NCBI RefSeq assembly: GCF_003369915.1
Contig: NC_046676.1
Coordinates: 16,784,001-16,848,000, forward strand
Direction: 5' to 3'
Length of the DNA: 64,000 bases
Origin: Drosophila miranda
Lineage: Eukaryota; Arthropoda; Insecta; Diptera; Drosophilidae
Part shown: positions 32,663 through 44,575 of the stretch, piece by piece
Layout: every line of letters starts with the position of its first letter
Numbering within the stretch: the first letter of the stretch is position 1
The notes under the pieces: model-generated
Told to the model about the DNA's origin: nothing
The model's input: only the letters and a program-made list of their open reading frames with translations
Databases searched by the model: none
Program-made: the position numbers and the translations under genes

Positions 32663-33403
32663 TTAGAAGAGCACATCATCGTCGCCCTCATCGAGAATGT
32701 TGGCTTGTTGGCGGACATCGATGCCCTGCTTCAGTAACTCCGCCTTCTTGGCGTCAGCCTTAATTCGTGCCTCCCGCTTCTTGTCCTGGATTTTCTTGAG
32801 GCGATAGAACTCCTCACGCTCCAACTCGTCCAGCTCGGAGATGATGTAGGCCAGGGTGCGATCAATACGAGGAATAATGACGTGCTCGATGGCGTTCACA
32901 CGGCGGTTGGTGATCTTGATGACCTCGTCCAGCGTGACGAACGACGTCTGCAGCGAGGCCAGCTCGACGAGGAGCTTCACAGCGCTCTGGTAGTTCTTCT
33001 TCAACTTGGCCAGCTGCTGACCACCTCGGGCCAGACCAGCCAATTCGTAAGTATCGGCGCCATCCGTGTATGACTCAAAAACGGGCAGCGTGACACCAGC
33101 TACGTTGTCCTTCTTGGTGCGAATCTTTATTTGAGCTTTGGTCACGTTCTGGAGCACCACCTGGTTGATATCACCCGACGTGAACTTGGCCTCGGCCAGC
33201 GAAAAGGCAGCTTCTTTCATAACGTCGCCCATCAGGGTCTTGGTCTCAATGATTTTGCCCAAAATCATGCGAAAACGCATCTGCAAGGCATCAGCCTTCT
33301 TTTTGAGCAGTCCATGGCCCTTTTGTGCTCCCGCCAGACGTGCCTTCATCAACATCTGGGCACCACGGGACGGAAAAATCGGTAACCTATCTTTGCCAGA
33401 CAT
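32663..33403 (-). CDS. Vha36-1: V-type H+-ATPase subunit D
   Basis: An uninterrupted 247-codon frame (246 aa) starts [20 protein letters not shown] and ends [13 protein letters not shown]. It is full length and nearly identical in form to fly Vha36-1. The long antiparallel coiled coil of the rotor shaft is visible ([20 protein letters not shown] at the N-terminus; [20 protein letters not shown] near the C-terminus). Family knowledge: subunit D is the central stalk of the V1 sector, coupling ATP hydrolysis to proton pumping. The absence of introns in the coding region suggests the housekeeping paralogue. It is head-to-head with the FAM185A-like gene; the 240 bp between them has a DRE-like AATCGATA at 33535-33542. 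Confidence 0.95.
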   Translation of the reverse strand: MSGKDRLPIFPSRGAQMLMKARLAGAQKGHGLLKKKADALQMRFRMILGKIIETKTLMGDVMKEAAFSLAEAKFTSGDINQVVLQNVTKAQIKIRTKKDNVAGVTLPVFESYTDGADTYELAGLARGGQQLAKLKKNYQSAVKLLVELASLQTSFVTLDEVIKITNRRVNAIEHVIIPRIDRTLAYIISELDELEREEFYRLKKIQDKKREARIKADAKKAELLKQGIDVRQQANILDEGDDDVLF

Positions 33404-33641
33404 TTTGCGGATATTTTTTTATGAAAATTTGGCAAGTTACACGATTTTCTAATGCGCACCAAAAAAACTACACCAGTCGAAGACACTGAAAAAATCCAAT
33501 TGGAATTATACAGTGCTGTATAGCAACTGCAAGAAATCGATAGCAGACAAGTGCTGAGAAAAGTGTTGGGAAAAGTTGAGAAACGGCGGACAGCACAGCT
33601 GACAGTAAACAAAGTTCTTGGATCTGACCTGGTGCAATATA

Positions 33642-34889
33642 ATGTTGTTTCTGCCACGGGTTTGGATACCACAAATTCGTAACCAGCTCCGGCACTATAC
33701 CAAGAAGTCCAAGTCACAGATAAAACCATCAATGGCCGTCAACAACCAAGTGGTGCACCAGGAGGTATTCCGTTATGTAAACCCATATGCCAGGATTAAT
33801 GTGGTATCCGATCTGACTGTGTTAGTCAAGTCGGCCGATGTGCACCAATACACCAGTGGTGATGTCTTCATAGCGCAACTGCAAGGCTGCAGGCCCAAGA
33901 ACACAAAAGTTACGTTTGATGTCAACACTTCCGACGATGAAAAGGTCGTGAATGTTGAGGTAAGAAACACGGCGGAGAAGCCTTCACGATTTGAGTGCCA
34001 TCTTCAAATTCCCGTGCGGTCGGACGTTTTCATAGAAGGAGGAGCCAACGTAAGCGTTGAGGGCATACAGAGCGAGTGTCTGCAGGTCAAGGCAGAAGGT
34101 GCAATTGTTACCAAAAATGTGCGGGCCAAAAACATTTCTCTTTACAGTGAGAATGGCAACATCACCTGTGAGGGTACTCTGCTGGGAAAATCCACCGAAA
34201 TTGAAACCAACAATGGTGTATGTAATGCCTCTTATATCTCCCAGGTGCATTAATCGATTTTCCACGTTTCAGAATATTGAGTTGGACAAGCTGCAAGGCG
34301 ACAGCCTGAAATGCTTTACCAAGGGAGGCAACATTATTACAGACTGTTGCTACGTGGAGAAATCGAAATTTCAAACAAAAACCGGTCGACTGGAACTGAG
34401 AAATATTCACAAGACTAGTGAAGTGCATGTCCACGAGTCGGCCGAGCTCAATATGAGTGAGTAAAAGGAAGAATTTACCAATTCCAGCTCCTAATTCACT
34501 CTCCAATTGCAGCTGGAGTCCACGGCAATCTGCAGGTGGTCACCAAAGGAGGCAGCTTGAATCTGCAGCTTTCTGTGCTGATGGGACAGTGCAGGATTTC
34601 GGCTGATAATTTGGAAAGCGATGCCGTAATCCACATATCAGACAGCATTGAAAAGGAGATGAACATCGAAGTAACAACAGCATCTGAGGTCAGGTTAGAC
34701 GACAATCTAGCGCATGTGTCACATGCGCTGAGCGAAGACAAGAGCAAATTCTTACTCAGCAATGAGAATCAGCATCATCAACTGATAGTCAACAGCACTG
34801 GGGAAAAAGGCGTTCGATTGGGAAAGCAATCCTGGATAGACATGATGCGGCGGAAGCTGCAGGACATGGCCACTGAAAATCAAAATTAA
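33642..34889 (+). CDS. FAM185A-like protein (DUF4097-type beta-helix), probably mitochondrial
   Basis: Exons 33642-34217, 34273-34456 and 34513-34889 give 379 codons (378 aa). The first donor is GTATGT after GGT, keeping the frame TNNGNIELDK. The start MLFLPRVWIPQIRNQLRHYT with following KKSKSQIK is basic and free of acidic residues, like a mitochondrial presequence. The body is a series of short beta repeats (KAEGAIVTKNVRAKNISLYS, TKGGNIITDCCYVEKSKFQT, VTKGGSLNLQLSVLMGQCRI) typical of the adhesin-like DUF4097 domain found in FAM185A. It ends DMMRRKLQDMATENQN. No enzymatic residues are recognised and the molecular role is unknown. It converges with the SAAL1-like gene 90 bp downstream. Confidence 0.72.
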
Positions 34890-34978
34890 AATAAGACTCA
34901 TTAAGTTACGAATATATTGTGCTGCAAGCTTAAATATCAGTCCTTTCTTTTTGTTTTCCCTATTAAGAAGGGCTACTC

Positions 34979-36632
34979 TTAGGCTTGGCCCGATTTCTTT
35001 TCTAAAGCATCGCTCAGGCGCTCGTGGGCCTTTGAGAAGAGCACATCCTGTTCAGCCATTAGAGCCGAAATAAAGAGTTTGATTTTGTTGGCATCAATGT
35101 CGTGTAGATTCTGTATGTCCTCCGTATTCTTTGCCTTGACAAGCATGCAGGCGAGCAGCCGCAGCAGCTTCGAGGAATTCTCTACATACTGCTCCTTGGG
35201 AGCATCATCCTCCTCCTCCTCGCCCTCAAAGTCATTGTTGTCTGCATCGCCTTCGGTGTAGTTTTCAATGTGCTGTCTTAGTCTTGACCACACTTCTAGA
35301 AGATTTTTGAACGCCTCTTTTTGATAGAAATAATTTAGCCGCTGGAATGGAGGCAATTGATTAGTGTTTTGAGGATTCAGAGATGAGCTTTCGCCTTACA
35401 CTGCAAATATGAGCCAGATCCTCGAGATACTCTTCTTGACGTTCGCCCAATGGAAGGAGCTGCTGTGGCTGCAGAAGGAATTCCAGAATCCGCGTCAAGC
35501 AGCTTACGATGCTGGGCGCGTAGACATCCATAGACGCCTGGGCTTCAGGCAGTTGAACGAGAATGGTGCAAATGTTGAGGTAGGTTTGTATGATCTCCAC
35601 ATCACAGGTTATTTTGGGCGAACACGACTCGTAGCCGACATCTGCATCTTCATCGTCTTCGTCTTGTTCGACGGCCTGGCCATCATCCTCCGCCACGACT
35701 TCATCAGTCAATTTGGCCTGATCATCGCGCATGAGGCGCAAAAACGAACTGTTCACGCCATCGCAGAGCTCCTGCACCAGGAAAACCTCCGCAAAGGGCT
35801 TAAGCTTGACTGTAGAGTTGGCATTTTCCTCCTCGACCAAAGCACAGCTGGCCAGTACAGCATTGATGGCTTTCAAGGCAGCCGTAAGAAGGTCGTCGCT
35901 TACCGACTGCTGCAGAATGAAGCCGAGATTCCTGGCCGAGCCATCGAAGGCGGCGAAGCAGACGTACCAATCTATAGCAAACTGCTCCTTGCCGCTCGTC
36001 ACATGTACCATTATGTACTGATAGACACGCATGAGTTGGATCAGCATGCAGGTGTCCATGCAGGTGGCAAGCTTGAGGAGCGTCTCAATCCACTCCGCAT
36101 TTGCCGTCAGCTGCTCCACGCACTGAGCCTGAGCACACATGTTGCCCAGCAGACCGATGAGTATCTCATAGAGGCGCATATCATCGCTTCCGGAGATGGC
36201 GTACATAAGCAGCTCGATGGCATCGTTTTCCAGCAAGAGAGTCACCACCTCCGGCGACACGGACATGTCCCAAACCTTGCACAACTCATCCTCCAACTCC
36301 TGCCCCAGCGTTTCAGTGGCCTCGTGTTGGCTGAGCTTCATCAGCGTCTGCAGTATGAAACGCCTGCTGTACATTGTCTCACCCACAGCATCCCCACGCA
36401 TGCGCTCCAACAGCTCCTCATCGTTCTCGTCATCTGGGTCGTCGTCGTTGTTTTTGACGCCATGGGCGGGCGGGGGAGTGTCTGATTGGTTGCTGCCACT
36501 CGCACTGGTGCTCCTAGCGTCGTTTCCTTTTCGAATGTGTTCTGCTGGCAGCGTTTCATTGCTTGATGCAGCTCTTGGAGCTACGCCACTGTTTCCGCTA
36601 CCCGCGGCAAGGTCGACATCTTCGTTGGGCAT
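34979..36632 (-). CDS. SAAL1-like armadillo-type protein
   Basis: Two exons, 35400-36632 and 34979-35341, total 532 codons (531 aa). The ATG at 36632 (MPNEDVDLAAGSGNSGVAPR) is preferred. An upstream in-frame extension lies in the promoter repeat and is unlikely to be translated. A disordered acidic N-terminus leads into helical repeats with ELEDELCKVWDMSVSPEVVT, LYEILIGLLGNMCAQ, WIETLLKLATCMDTCMLIQL and MRVYQYI, which match SAAL1 (DEELCKLWDMS and GILGNM in the mammalian protein). An acidic insert (DDGQAVEQDEDDEDADVGYE) and a second acidic patch near the end (EGEEEEDDAPKE) are present. Family knowledge is thin: SAAL1 is linked to cell proliferation and has an ARM-like fold. Its promoter has Motif 1 plus DRE. 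Confidence 0.72.
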
Positions 36633-36639
36633 CTTGAAT

Positions 36640-36985
36640 CTTTTAGCCCATTGATGAATCAATTTTCTACACAATTGATTAGTTTTTAGTCCTTGCTTTT
36701 ATTGTATTTTGACTAAAACAAGGTTTAAACGTTTTTTTTTTTTTGTGCAAAATTTTACAATGACCCGCCAGTGTGACCAGCAGTCTTATCGATAAAATAT
36801 ACCGTCCGACGCTCAGAATTATACCGAAACATACCGCCTCATTTTCAAAATATACCGTAAATATACCGACAAATTCAAGTTATATTTTACATATTCCTCG
36901 TTTTTGATATTCCGTTGAATATTACTAGCTATATAGAACATTTAGCCATGCCATTATAATTTTATACGATTGATGAATCAATTTT
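36640..36985 (-). repeat. Promoter-bearing repeat unit, inverted relative to the 44.6-45.5 kb array
   Basis: Read on the minus strand, this block matches the 320 bp tandem unit at 44576-45525 along its length. It shares GGCTAAATGT, ATCAAAAACGAGGAATATG, CGGTATATTTT, GGTCACACTG, CATTGTAAAATTTTG and AAACCTTGTTTTAGTCAAAA. The block is bounded by two copies of TTGATTCATCAAT; the one near 36650 lies just before the SAAL1-like start codon. Confidence 0.75.
36769..36794 (-). promoter_or_regulatory. Motif 1 plus DRE core promoter of the SAAL1-like gene
   Basis: On the minus strand TGGTCACACTG (plus 36769-36779) is an exact match to fly core-promoter Motif 1 (YGGTCACACTR, bound by M1BP). TATCGATA at 36787-36794 is an exact DRE. 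The two are 7 bp apart and lie 137-162 bp upstream of the ATG. This pair is typical of dispersed housekeeping promoters. Confidence 0.75.
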
Positions 36986-37799
36986 CTTGATCCTTCTGTA
37001 AGCACTCCAAGAACCCCAACCATACATATATAGTTTTCTCGGCTATTTGTGGCCCGAGTTTTCTCCCTTATTAGTGGCCCTATCGGGGCTAACCATGGCC
37101 CGACGTCTTCCTGTGATCAAGGATCAAGGACATTTTTCTCAATTAAAAGTATTTATTTTTCTCCACAATTTTAAATCGGGATAGTTTCCCCGCTATAGGA
37201 TACAGCAAGGATTATTTTTCAATATTTTTATTTATCATAACTTAGCCTAGTATAAATAAATAAACAAGTGGAAAACAATTGTATCTACTATCTAAGTATA
37301 TGGACGCGTATTTCCTTAAACCTAACAGCAACAATATCTATCTAGAATCTAGTAGCCATAGTCAAAGTCCGAAGGATGACGATGGCTCGTTAGGTTCCGA
37401 TCTTGGAAGGGATGAGCCGTGCGCCTCTGTCCTGCTGTGATACGATTCTGTCTAGCTGGGATAGGACTCGGTCTGTTTCGAATAGGCCTCGGCAATGATT
37501 GGATAGGACTCCGTCTGGCACAATTATATACTGATTTACTTACGCGTCTCGAAGCTGAAGCTCAGCGTTTGATTCGGGACTAGTCGTGAACCAACAATTC
37601 CGCCAACGATCTCTGGTCCTTGCTGCAGCGGACGGGTCGCCAAATTGTCGACTCAGCGACACAGCAGCAGGACAACCAGTGGCTGCAACGCACATCCCTT
37701 GGACCTTCCGCCACAGTAAAACATTGTATAAAGCAGTTTGCGTATGAACTAGGTTTTCTTATTAATTAATGACTTAGAAGAATAACAGATAATCACAGT
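36986..37799. other. Spacer with possible LTR-retroelement remnant
   Basis: No coding exon is supported. On the minus strand around 37645-37655 there is TTTGGCGACCCGTCCGC, which looks like a tRNA primer-binding site (TGG then a tRNA 3' complement) with CA a few bases before it. TATATAATTG lies near 37528. No long terminal repeat pair or gag/pol frame is seen, so at most an old fragment. Confidence 0.25.
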
Positions 37800-40274
37800 T
37801 TATGCGCTTTTTGGTTTGCTGCTGGACCTCAGCAACAAGCTCGACAGATTGCTGTAGGGCACCTCAAACGCCAGGGAGAAAACGATGGAAACCAGGTACA
37901 CAATCAGAGTGAAGCCGCAGGAGACCACGGACTGAAAGGAAGTAGGAACTTGGTTAAAAAAGGCTAAACTGAAACCAACGACCGATTATAACCCACCAGC
38001 ATGAAGGGGTCCGCGTCTGTGCTGGAACTGGTCAAACTATAGAAGAGGCTTATCACTAGTGGATTCATCAGGTAAATGGCATACGAGAGTCGATTCAGGT
38101 GCTGGAAGCACTTGGCCTCAAGCATGCGCGACCACCACACCCCAGTGGCCGTCGCACTGCCCAGAATCATCCAGCACACCGACAGGGAGAAGATCCCTCG
38201 TCCCAGCACGAACAGCGTGGTGGTCAGCAGACGTCCCACATCCCGCCGGACAGTCGCGTAAATGCTAGATATGAATACACTTAAGGCGAAGTGCCAGAGC
38301 CAGCGCGTCTGCTGCTCACTCAGCTCCACCTGCAGGCGCCGCTCCAGCAGACACCAGGCTGCGATGGCCCCAATAATGTACGGCAGGACGCGCACAAAGG
38401 GACTCGTATAGATCTGGGTACCGGTGGCGTAGGTGGCGTCGAACGAGAACTCTAACTTGTAGTTGATGCAAATTCCATAGGACCAGGTGATGGTGGCCAG
38501 GAGTCCAGTGATCGTCAACAGCTTGGCAACTTTCGGATGTCTGTTGGCAATAGCAGTGTAAAGGATACATATGTCACGATACTATGATGACGAGCCTCCC
38601 CGGTCTCACCTGGCATAGACAAAGAGAATGACATTCGCCACTAGGAAAAACTGCATGTCGCAGGCCAAGCTCCAGCTCCAGTTGACGCAGAGATCGCGGT
38701 GATCGAAGAGGTTCTGAATGAAGAGCAGGTTCCTCCACCAGTGCTGCGTGCAGAGCTCATCGTACCGCTCGTTGATGTGGTAGAGGGAGACATCTCCGAT
38801 GTAGGCAAAGGCCAGGTCAACGCTGCCCATGAGAATGAGGTAGAGGGGGCCCAGCCTCAGGTATCGGTGGAACAGCAGCTTGCCAAAGAGCTTGGCATTG
38901 CCCCATAGGCCATTGCGACGCACTGACTCCATTTGCTTGGCGTTCCGCATGAAGTTGTAGGTCTGCAGGAAGCCGCTGAAGTCGTACGGATCCAGAATTA
39001 GGCAGGAAGTTACATATGTGAAAACTGGGAGAAACTTACCTGATGGTGAAAAAAACATCCACCAGGAGGGGGGCCGAGGAGACGTACTGGAAGAAGGCCT
39101 TCTCAGCGTACGAGAGGAGCACCACCTTGTTGTGGACGGTGAAGTACATGTACCAAACCACGTGAAAGATCAGTATTCCGATGGCGCACACCGAACGCAG
39201 TCCATTCATGATGGGAATCTCTCCGGAGCTGTTCTCCCTGGTGGCAAAGATCTTCCTCCAGTTAGTGGGCACATCGTAGCACGATACGAAACTCTGCAGG
39301 GGCTGCCACTTCAACATTGTGTCCAGAGTCTGCCACAGCTCTGACTCTACTGGCGCCAGTCCGGGACTGGGCTCATCCCCACGCTTGGCTACGCGCAGCT
39401 GCTGGGCACAAAGCGTCAGAGCTCCAGTGACCAGAAGCGAGGCCACCATCAGCTTGAAGGACGTTCGCTGGAAGAACCGTTTGCTCAGCCTCAGATCCTT
39501 CATATAGAGTACTTCTGGTCGCATGTCGAAGATGTCGTTCTTGTTGAAGCTACCATCCGTCACGTATTCCCTGGCCAGCTGCTTCACCTCCTCCGAATCG
39601 CACGCCTTTGGCAGGCAGAGGCCGATGTGAAGGATCTGTTCCGACATCAGCTTGATCTCCACCTGCCACGGCGAGCTGTGCCGGAGGTAGATCATCCGAT
39701 AGTCCATTTCGAAGGGGGCGCTCTGGGTCAGAATGCTGTAGTGCATCACCCGCTCGTAGTTTCTCGACAGCGTGATACCCACCGGACGCTGAACCCCTTC
39801 GCAGACTGCCCGGCTTCCTAGCCAGTAATTCTGGCCAAACACGAAGCCCGACGGCTTGGTCCCAGAGGCGTCGAGCACTGGTAGTATGGTAGAGAATGGT
39901 GTTAGCGTTGTCTCGAGACTTGGCACGAATCGACCTAACTCACCTTTCATGGCCCACGGCTGTTGGCTGAGGATGCCCCGCTGTACTTGCTGCAGCTGGG
40001 TGTGGCACACTCCATTCACATTGCTCTCGTTGGCGGCTTTGGCCAGGCCAAAGATGATAGAGCTGCGAATCAGATGCGTCTCGTGATCTCTATCTAACTG
40101 GGAGCTTCTTCGGGGCGGAGGCAGAGTCGAATGAGGGGAAGGGGCTTGGGTGGCATTGAGTTTTCCATAACTATAGCGGTAATGACTTGGTGTGGACTCG
40201 TTTACGGCAGCATCAGCCGCGAGTGCTCCAAAGATCCAAACTATGATGACGGCCGCTTTCCAATCTCTCCCCAT
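37800..40274 (-). CDS. nrf-6/NDG-4-type membrane acyltransferase (nose resistant to fluoxetine family)
   Basis: Five exons, 39944-40274, 39040-39877, 38610-38975, 37997-38540 and 37800-37931, total 737 codons (736 aa). A signal peptide (MGRDWKAAVIIVWIFGALAA) precedes an extracellular NRF domain of about 270 residues with conserved cysteines (NGVCHTQL, SRAVCEGV, IGLCLPKACDSEEV). One membrane segment (FKLMVASLLVTGALTLCA) is followed by the acyltransferase-3 domain: MNGLRSVCAIGILIFHVVWY, VDVFFTISGFLQTYNF, HRYLRLGPLYLILM and NWSWSLACDMQFFLVANVIL. About ten membrane spans are visible. Family knowledge: the worm founders nrf-6 and ndg-4 affect lipid or yolk transport and drug uptake; the acyl substrate is unknown. 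Flies have dozens of such genes and I cannot assign one name. Confidence 0.87.
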
Positions 40275-40880
40275 GCCGATCGTCCGCTAACGAGCGGGAG
40301 CTGGAAGATTGCAGAAGTTGTTTACCCATAAATATGACTACGAGTGAGAGTACTTGTACTGTCAAGTACACGTAGTGGAACACGCGACAATAGCGGCCCT
40401 TTAGGAATCGTTTAGTGGCTGCACAAACATTGACGAAAACCATTTCTCGGTGTGCACAACCTACCGTAACAGATTCGATGCATTTCGAAGCTGTGTTCGG
40501 AGCTCCAGTGTACGGGGAAATACACGGGGAGGCATCCATCTATTGCCTAACATTCGCTGACGCTGATCTCAAAAACGAAGACCTCGCAAGCCGCGGGGTC
40601 GGACATGGCCCGGGGAACGGACAGATGCAGAACATGTGTTATTCCAGCAGACCGACTCGAATCTCAATCGCAGAACATGGATGTGCTGTGAGTGATGGAA
40701 GTGACACGGCGCTGGACAAGGTGGAGTTCAATTCAAACATCAATTAGCTACATCCGAGGCTGGAGTGCGTCTCAATGCCAGCCCGGGACGTAGGCCACAT
40801 TGCGGCGGATTAGTTTTATATTCAAGCGAAAAATCTCGCCAAAAATACGTACTCGTACAGATAATGGACGGTCGTCACTT

Positions 40881-41290
40881 GAAGGTTTATGGGCTGCCAA
40901 AAGCAAAAACCCCTTCGATCTTGTCACTGGCTGCTTATTCATTAGACCTCAAGTATTGATTGTATGGAAAGCTCAAAAAGCAAGAGATCTAACTGTTAAA
41001 TATTATTGATATTTTATTATTTCTGCATTGTGCAAAGATCAACGACTAGAGAGGGTTATATTCGGGATGGACTACCATTAACCTAGTCCATCGATCGATT
41101 GAAGGTTTTTGAGCTGCCAAAAGCAAAAATCCCTTCGATCTTGTCACTGGCTGCTTATTCATTAGACCTCAAGTATTGATTGTATGGAAAGCTCAAAGAG
41201 CAAGAGATCTAACTGTGAAATATTATTGATATTTAATTATTTCTCCCTTGTGCAAAGATCAACGACTAGAGAGACCCTAGTCCATTGGTC
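40881..41290. repeat. Direct tandem duplication, period 220 bp
   Basis: 40881-41100 and 41101-41290 share long stretches including CTGCCAAAAGCAAAAA, CTTGTCACTGGCTGCTTATT, AAGTATTGATTGTATGGAAA and TGCAAAGATCAACGACTAGA. Only a few substitutions separate the copies. The second copy lacks about 30 bp at its 3' end. No coding content. Confidence 0.85.
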
Positions 41291-43785
41291 GATTAGTCAC
41301 TCCTTGGCTCGCCCCAACCCAGCTCCGGGAATGTGCGACAGAATTTAATTGCTCACGTTGGATTCCAGCCAAATTTGTGTTTGTCTCAAATACTTATCCC
41401 ATTCGGGCAGTATTTGCTTAGGTCTCGCATGCTGATCAACAACCAGAGACTCAGCCTTAGCTCCCTGAGGCTCTTTGCTAATTTAATGCATGCGTGGACA
41501 AAAATCGAATAATTTTCGAATATTTCCAGTACTGTTGAAGCAGATCCATCCAATCCATCCCATCTAAGACGCGTAATAAGCCGAGCGGCAAGCGCGTTGG
41601 CATTTTATTGTATGGCAGTTAATGGGTTTCCGATTTAATAAAACCGTTTCAAGGGTAAATCTGCGCTTGGATTCGCATCTCTTTTTTTTTGGCTATGCAA
41701 ATGAACCTTCACCTTAACTTTGGCAGCCAGCGAATCGGATCCCGATCGAAAGCTATTCGCCCAGTTTTTGTCCACACTTTGGACAAACGATGGTTTTGTA
41801 ACTAATATTAGTGGCTTTTTTGCAACTGACTCCGGTTTTGGCATGTTTGCTGGCTCGACTTTGTATGGAAATGGTTTGTTTTGTTATTAATGAAAATGGC
41901 ATAAGCAAGTTTACTGATTTATTGTTTTTGCTCCTTATTTCTGCTACTCGTATGTGGGTCATGTATCAATTTGGCACAGGCTGATATTAGTTTTTATGGG
42001 TCGTCACTCGAGTTGATCTTAAAGCAAATCCGAATTCGTTTAAACCACTTCTATGGGTATGAACACTTAAATTGACCTACTTTCCGAGTCGAAGAAAACA
42101 AATATCCAATCAATACAGAATTATCCTTGAATTATTGCTATTATTCGACTTGTTTTGTTCGGTTTTATCTGCAGATCTCCACTTGTCGGAATAGAAACCA
42201 AAAAAAAAACTCCTGCGAGTATTTCAAATTTCCGTTTATTTTTTTTTAAGTTGGCTCGCGCCGGTTCGCGTCTGTCCGCGAAACTGTGGCGCCCTTCGCT
42301 GCGGCTCCAACCTTTATAAACTCCGTGAGCGCTGGAAACACGTGAACAGGTAGCAAGCTCGGCATCGGCATCGGCAGCAGCAGCATCAGCGGCAGTGCCA
42401 GCGCCAGGGGCAGCAGATTGACAACCTGAAACAACAACAGCAACAAGTCCAGTCCATCGATGAAAGCGAAATTGTCGTTCGGCTGTTGTTTTGTTGTTTT
42501 GTGTTTATTTGGGGCTTTGGGGGAATCTGGCCGACGGCGTGCAGTCGGTATTGCGTCTGCGTCACGGGCAGAGCTTGGAACAGCTCTCATCGGCATTTCT
42601 GGTTTTTCATTGAGCCAATTGAAGCGTTCATTGACACTTCGCTTCGATAAGGGGGCGTGAATCCTCTGAATCCTCATTGCAGGGTTAGCCTGGTTAATAA
42701 TAGTTGGAAGGTGTAATACGAAATCGGAAGTAGTACTTTAATTACAGCTTCTACAGAAATAACACACAGAATGAAATGAACATAAAGGAACAACGTCGAA
42801 TAGAAAGTGCTACTGTATTATATGCAGGGTCAACAGGAATTACACATGTATATGGAGATACGAAAAATTAAATTGAGCTGGAACTAGAACGTAGAATCGT
42901 TTGCTGATCAATAAACAGAAGCAATGGCTCGATTTGTAAAATGTTTTCTTTTGATAAAAACATTTCCACACCATAACCACGTAAGACCATTTGGTTACCA
43001 TGGCCGCTATATATGATATAGTGATCTTTTGAGCTATCCAAAAGATATATGTATGTATATAGTTACACAAATGCACATTGGTTTGATTGTCTTTATAGAT
43101 TTCGAACCAATTTCGACGAATCTGCAAATTAATGAAATAACTGATTAGAAACAGGCTGGGGTATACTCGACATGAAGTCCTGAAATTTATGTAAATTCCA
43201 CCCCGTCCGTTCTGCAATTTGAGGTAATCCTTTCTATTTAATGTATCCTTATTTAGTTAACGCACTTAATTAAACAAGATATAAATATGAGTAGCTGCGA
43301 AGCTGAGTGGCGGTGGTTGCGCCATGGTTACATTGGCGACAATTTTATCTCCAAATTAAATATAAAAAGCTAAAAATATATACGCGCTGAACGTAAAATA
43401 TTTAATTTTATAAAAACAGAAACAGAAAAATTTGAATTTTTGTTGCCGATACTTCGCGCCTACAAGAATATATGTGTTAGAGATGTGTACATAATATATT
43501 GAAATGTGTTCCGGCATGGCAAAAAATACCGACAAATATCATATCGATGTTTTGGTTGTTCAAGATATATTTAACATCCCATCTCTATTGTCAGGGCTAC
43601 CACTTACGGTAAATTATATTTTCTATTTATTTTGATGTAAAAGTTTAGTTAAATATTTACGGTAAATCGGTATTTCATCAAACCACTAACTTCAATTTTT
43701 AAAGGTGTATTAAGTAGCATAGCTTATCAATAGTGGTATTTTTTTCGAAATTTTTTGAGATCAAAATTGAACCGACTGTATATTT
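41291..43785. other. Non-coding spacer
   Basis: AT-rich sequence without a supported gene. A minus-strand open frame at 42246-42677 encodes a Leu/Pro-rich product derived partly from GGCATC/CAGCAG repeats; I do not regard it as a gene. The 43500-43800 part contains repeated GGTATATTTACGGT-type words related to the neighbouring repeat family. Confidence 0.45.
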
Positions 43786-43985
43786 ACGGTATATCGGTAT
43801 ATAATGGTATATTTTGTCAATTTCATCAATCTATTAAATTCCATTTTCAACGTTATATAGAAATCCAATAAAAGCAAGTATTTCGAATAGGCCAATCATG
43901 TATAGAATTGATTCATCAATCGTACAAAATTGAGTGGGCATGGCTAAATGTTCTATATAGATAGTATTATTCAACGGAACAAAGA
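43786..43985 (+). repeat. Diverged copy of the promoter-bearing repeat
   Basis: It shares CAATAAAAGCAAG, TTGATTCATCAATCGTA, GTGGGCATGGCTAAATGT and TATATAGATAGTA with the units at 36.6-37.0 and 44.6-45.5 kb, but more loosely. It lacks an intact Motif 1. Confidence 0.6.
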
Positions 43986-44011
43986 ATTGGTCGTTTTTTG
44001 AATCGAATTTG

Positions 44012-44055
44012 AGTTCGCCGCAGTTCGCCGCAGTTCGCCGCAGTTCGCCGCAGTT
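44012..44055 (+). repeat. AGTTCGCCGC tandem repeat, four 10-bp copies
   Basis: Four head-to-tail copies, followed by CAGTTTCGC and CAATGAGTCTCATTCCATAC. The flank CGCCGCAGTTTCGG with CAATGAGTCTCATTCCATAC recurs at 44240-44290, so this block is also part of a short direct repeat. Confidence 0.75.
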
Positions 44056-44575
44056 TCGCTTTAGCAACAATGAGTCTCATTCCATACACAATGTTGCGGC
44101 AACATTTACTTGAAAACCGTATTTTAGTCAAAATAAATTACGTAAAGGTAATTAAAAGAAGCAATCTTGTAGAAAATGCATTTATCTATGGGATAAAGCT
44201 AAGTGGGCATCTATAGCTTGAAATATAGGCAATACCCGATTCGCCGCAGTTTCGGTATTGCAGCAATGAGTCTCATTCCATACACAAACATGTTGCTAAT
44301 TCCATGCACACATACCCTGGGGGAAATGAATGTTATAGAATTGTGAATATGTTTGTCTTCCAAGGCTCAGTAGGTATCAGGATCTACATAAATTTAAACA
44401 AGATACTAATAATACACATGAATAAGTCAAAAACATATCAATTTGAGAAAAGGTCTTCATAAATTACGTTAAATCTGCATATGAAATTAACGAAATAGGG
44501 TGTACAAAGGCCTATACACGCATCATGTCTTTAAATACCAGCAACACTGCGACTGATTTTTTGTTGAACTATTTT

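Noticed and set aside
41635-41962. Minus-strand frame with CPKCGQ, resembling a zinc ribbon
   Set aside because: Only one Cys pair, no partner motif, no promoter or splice support; chance match in spacer DNA.
42246-42677. 143-codon minus-strand open frame with a Leu-rich stretch
   Set aside because: The hydrophobic part comes from GGCATC and CAGCAG repeats, there is no family match, and a splice acceptor falls inside the frame.
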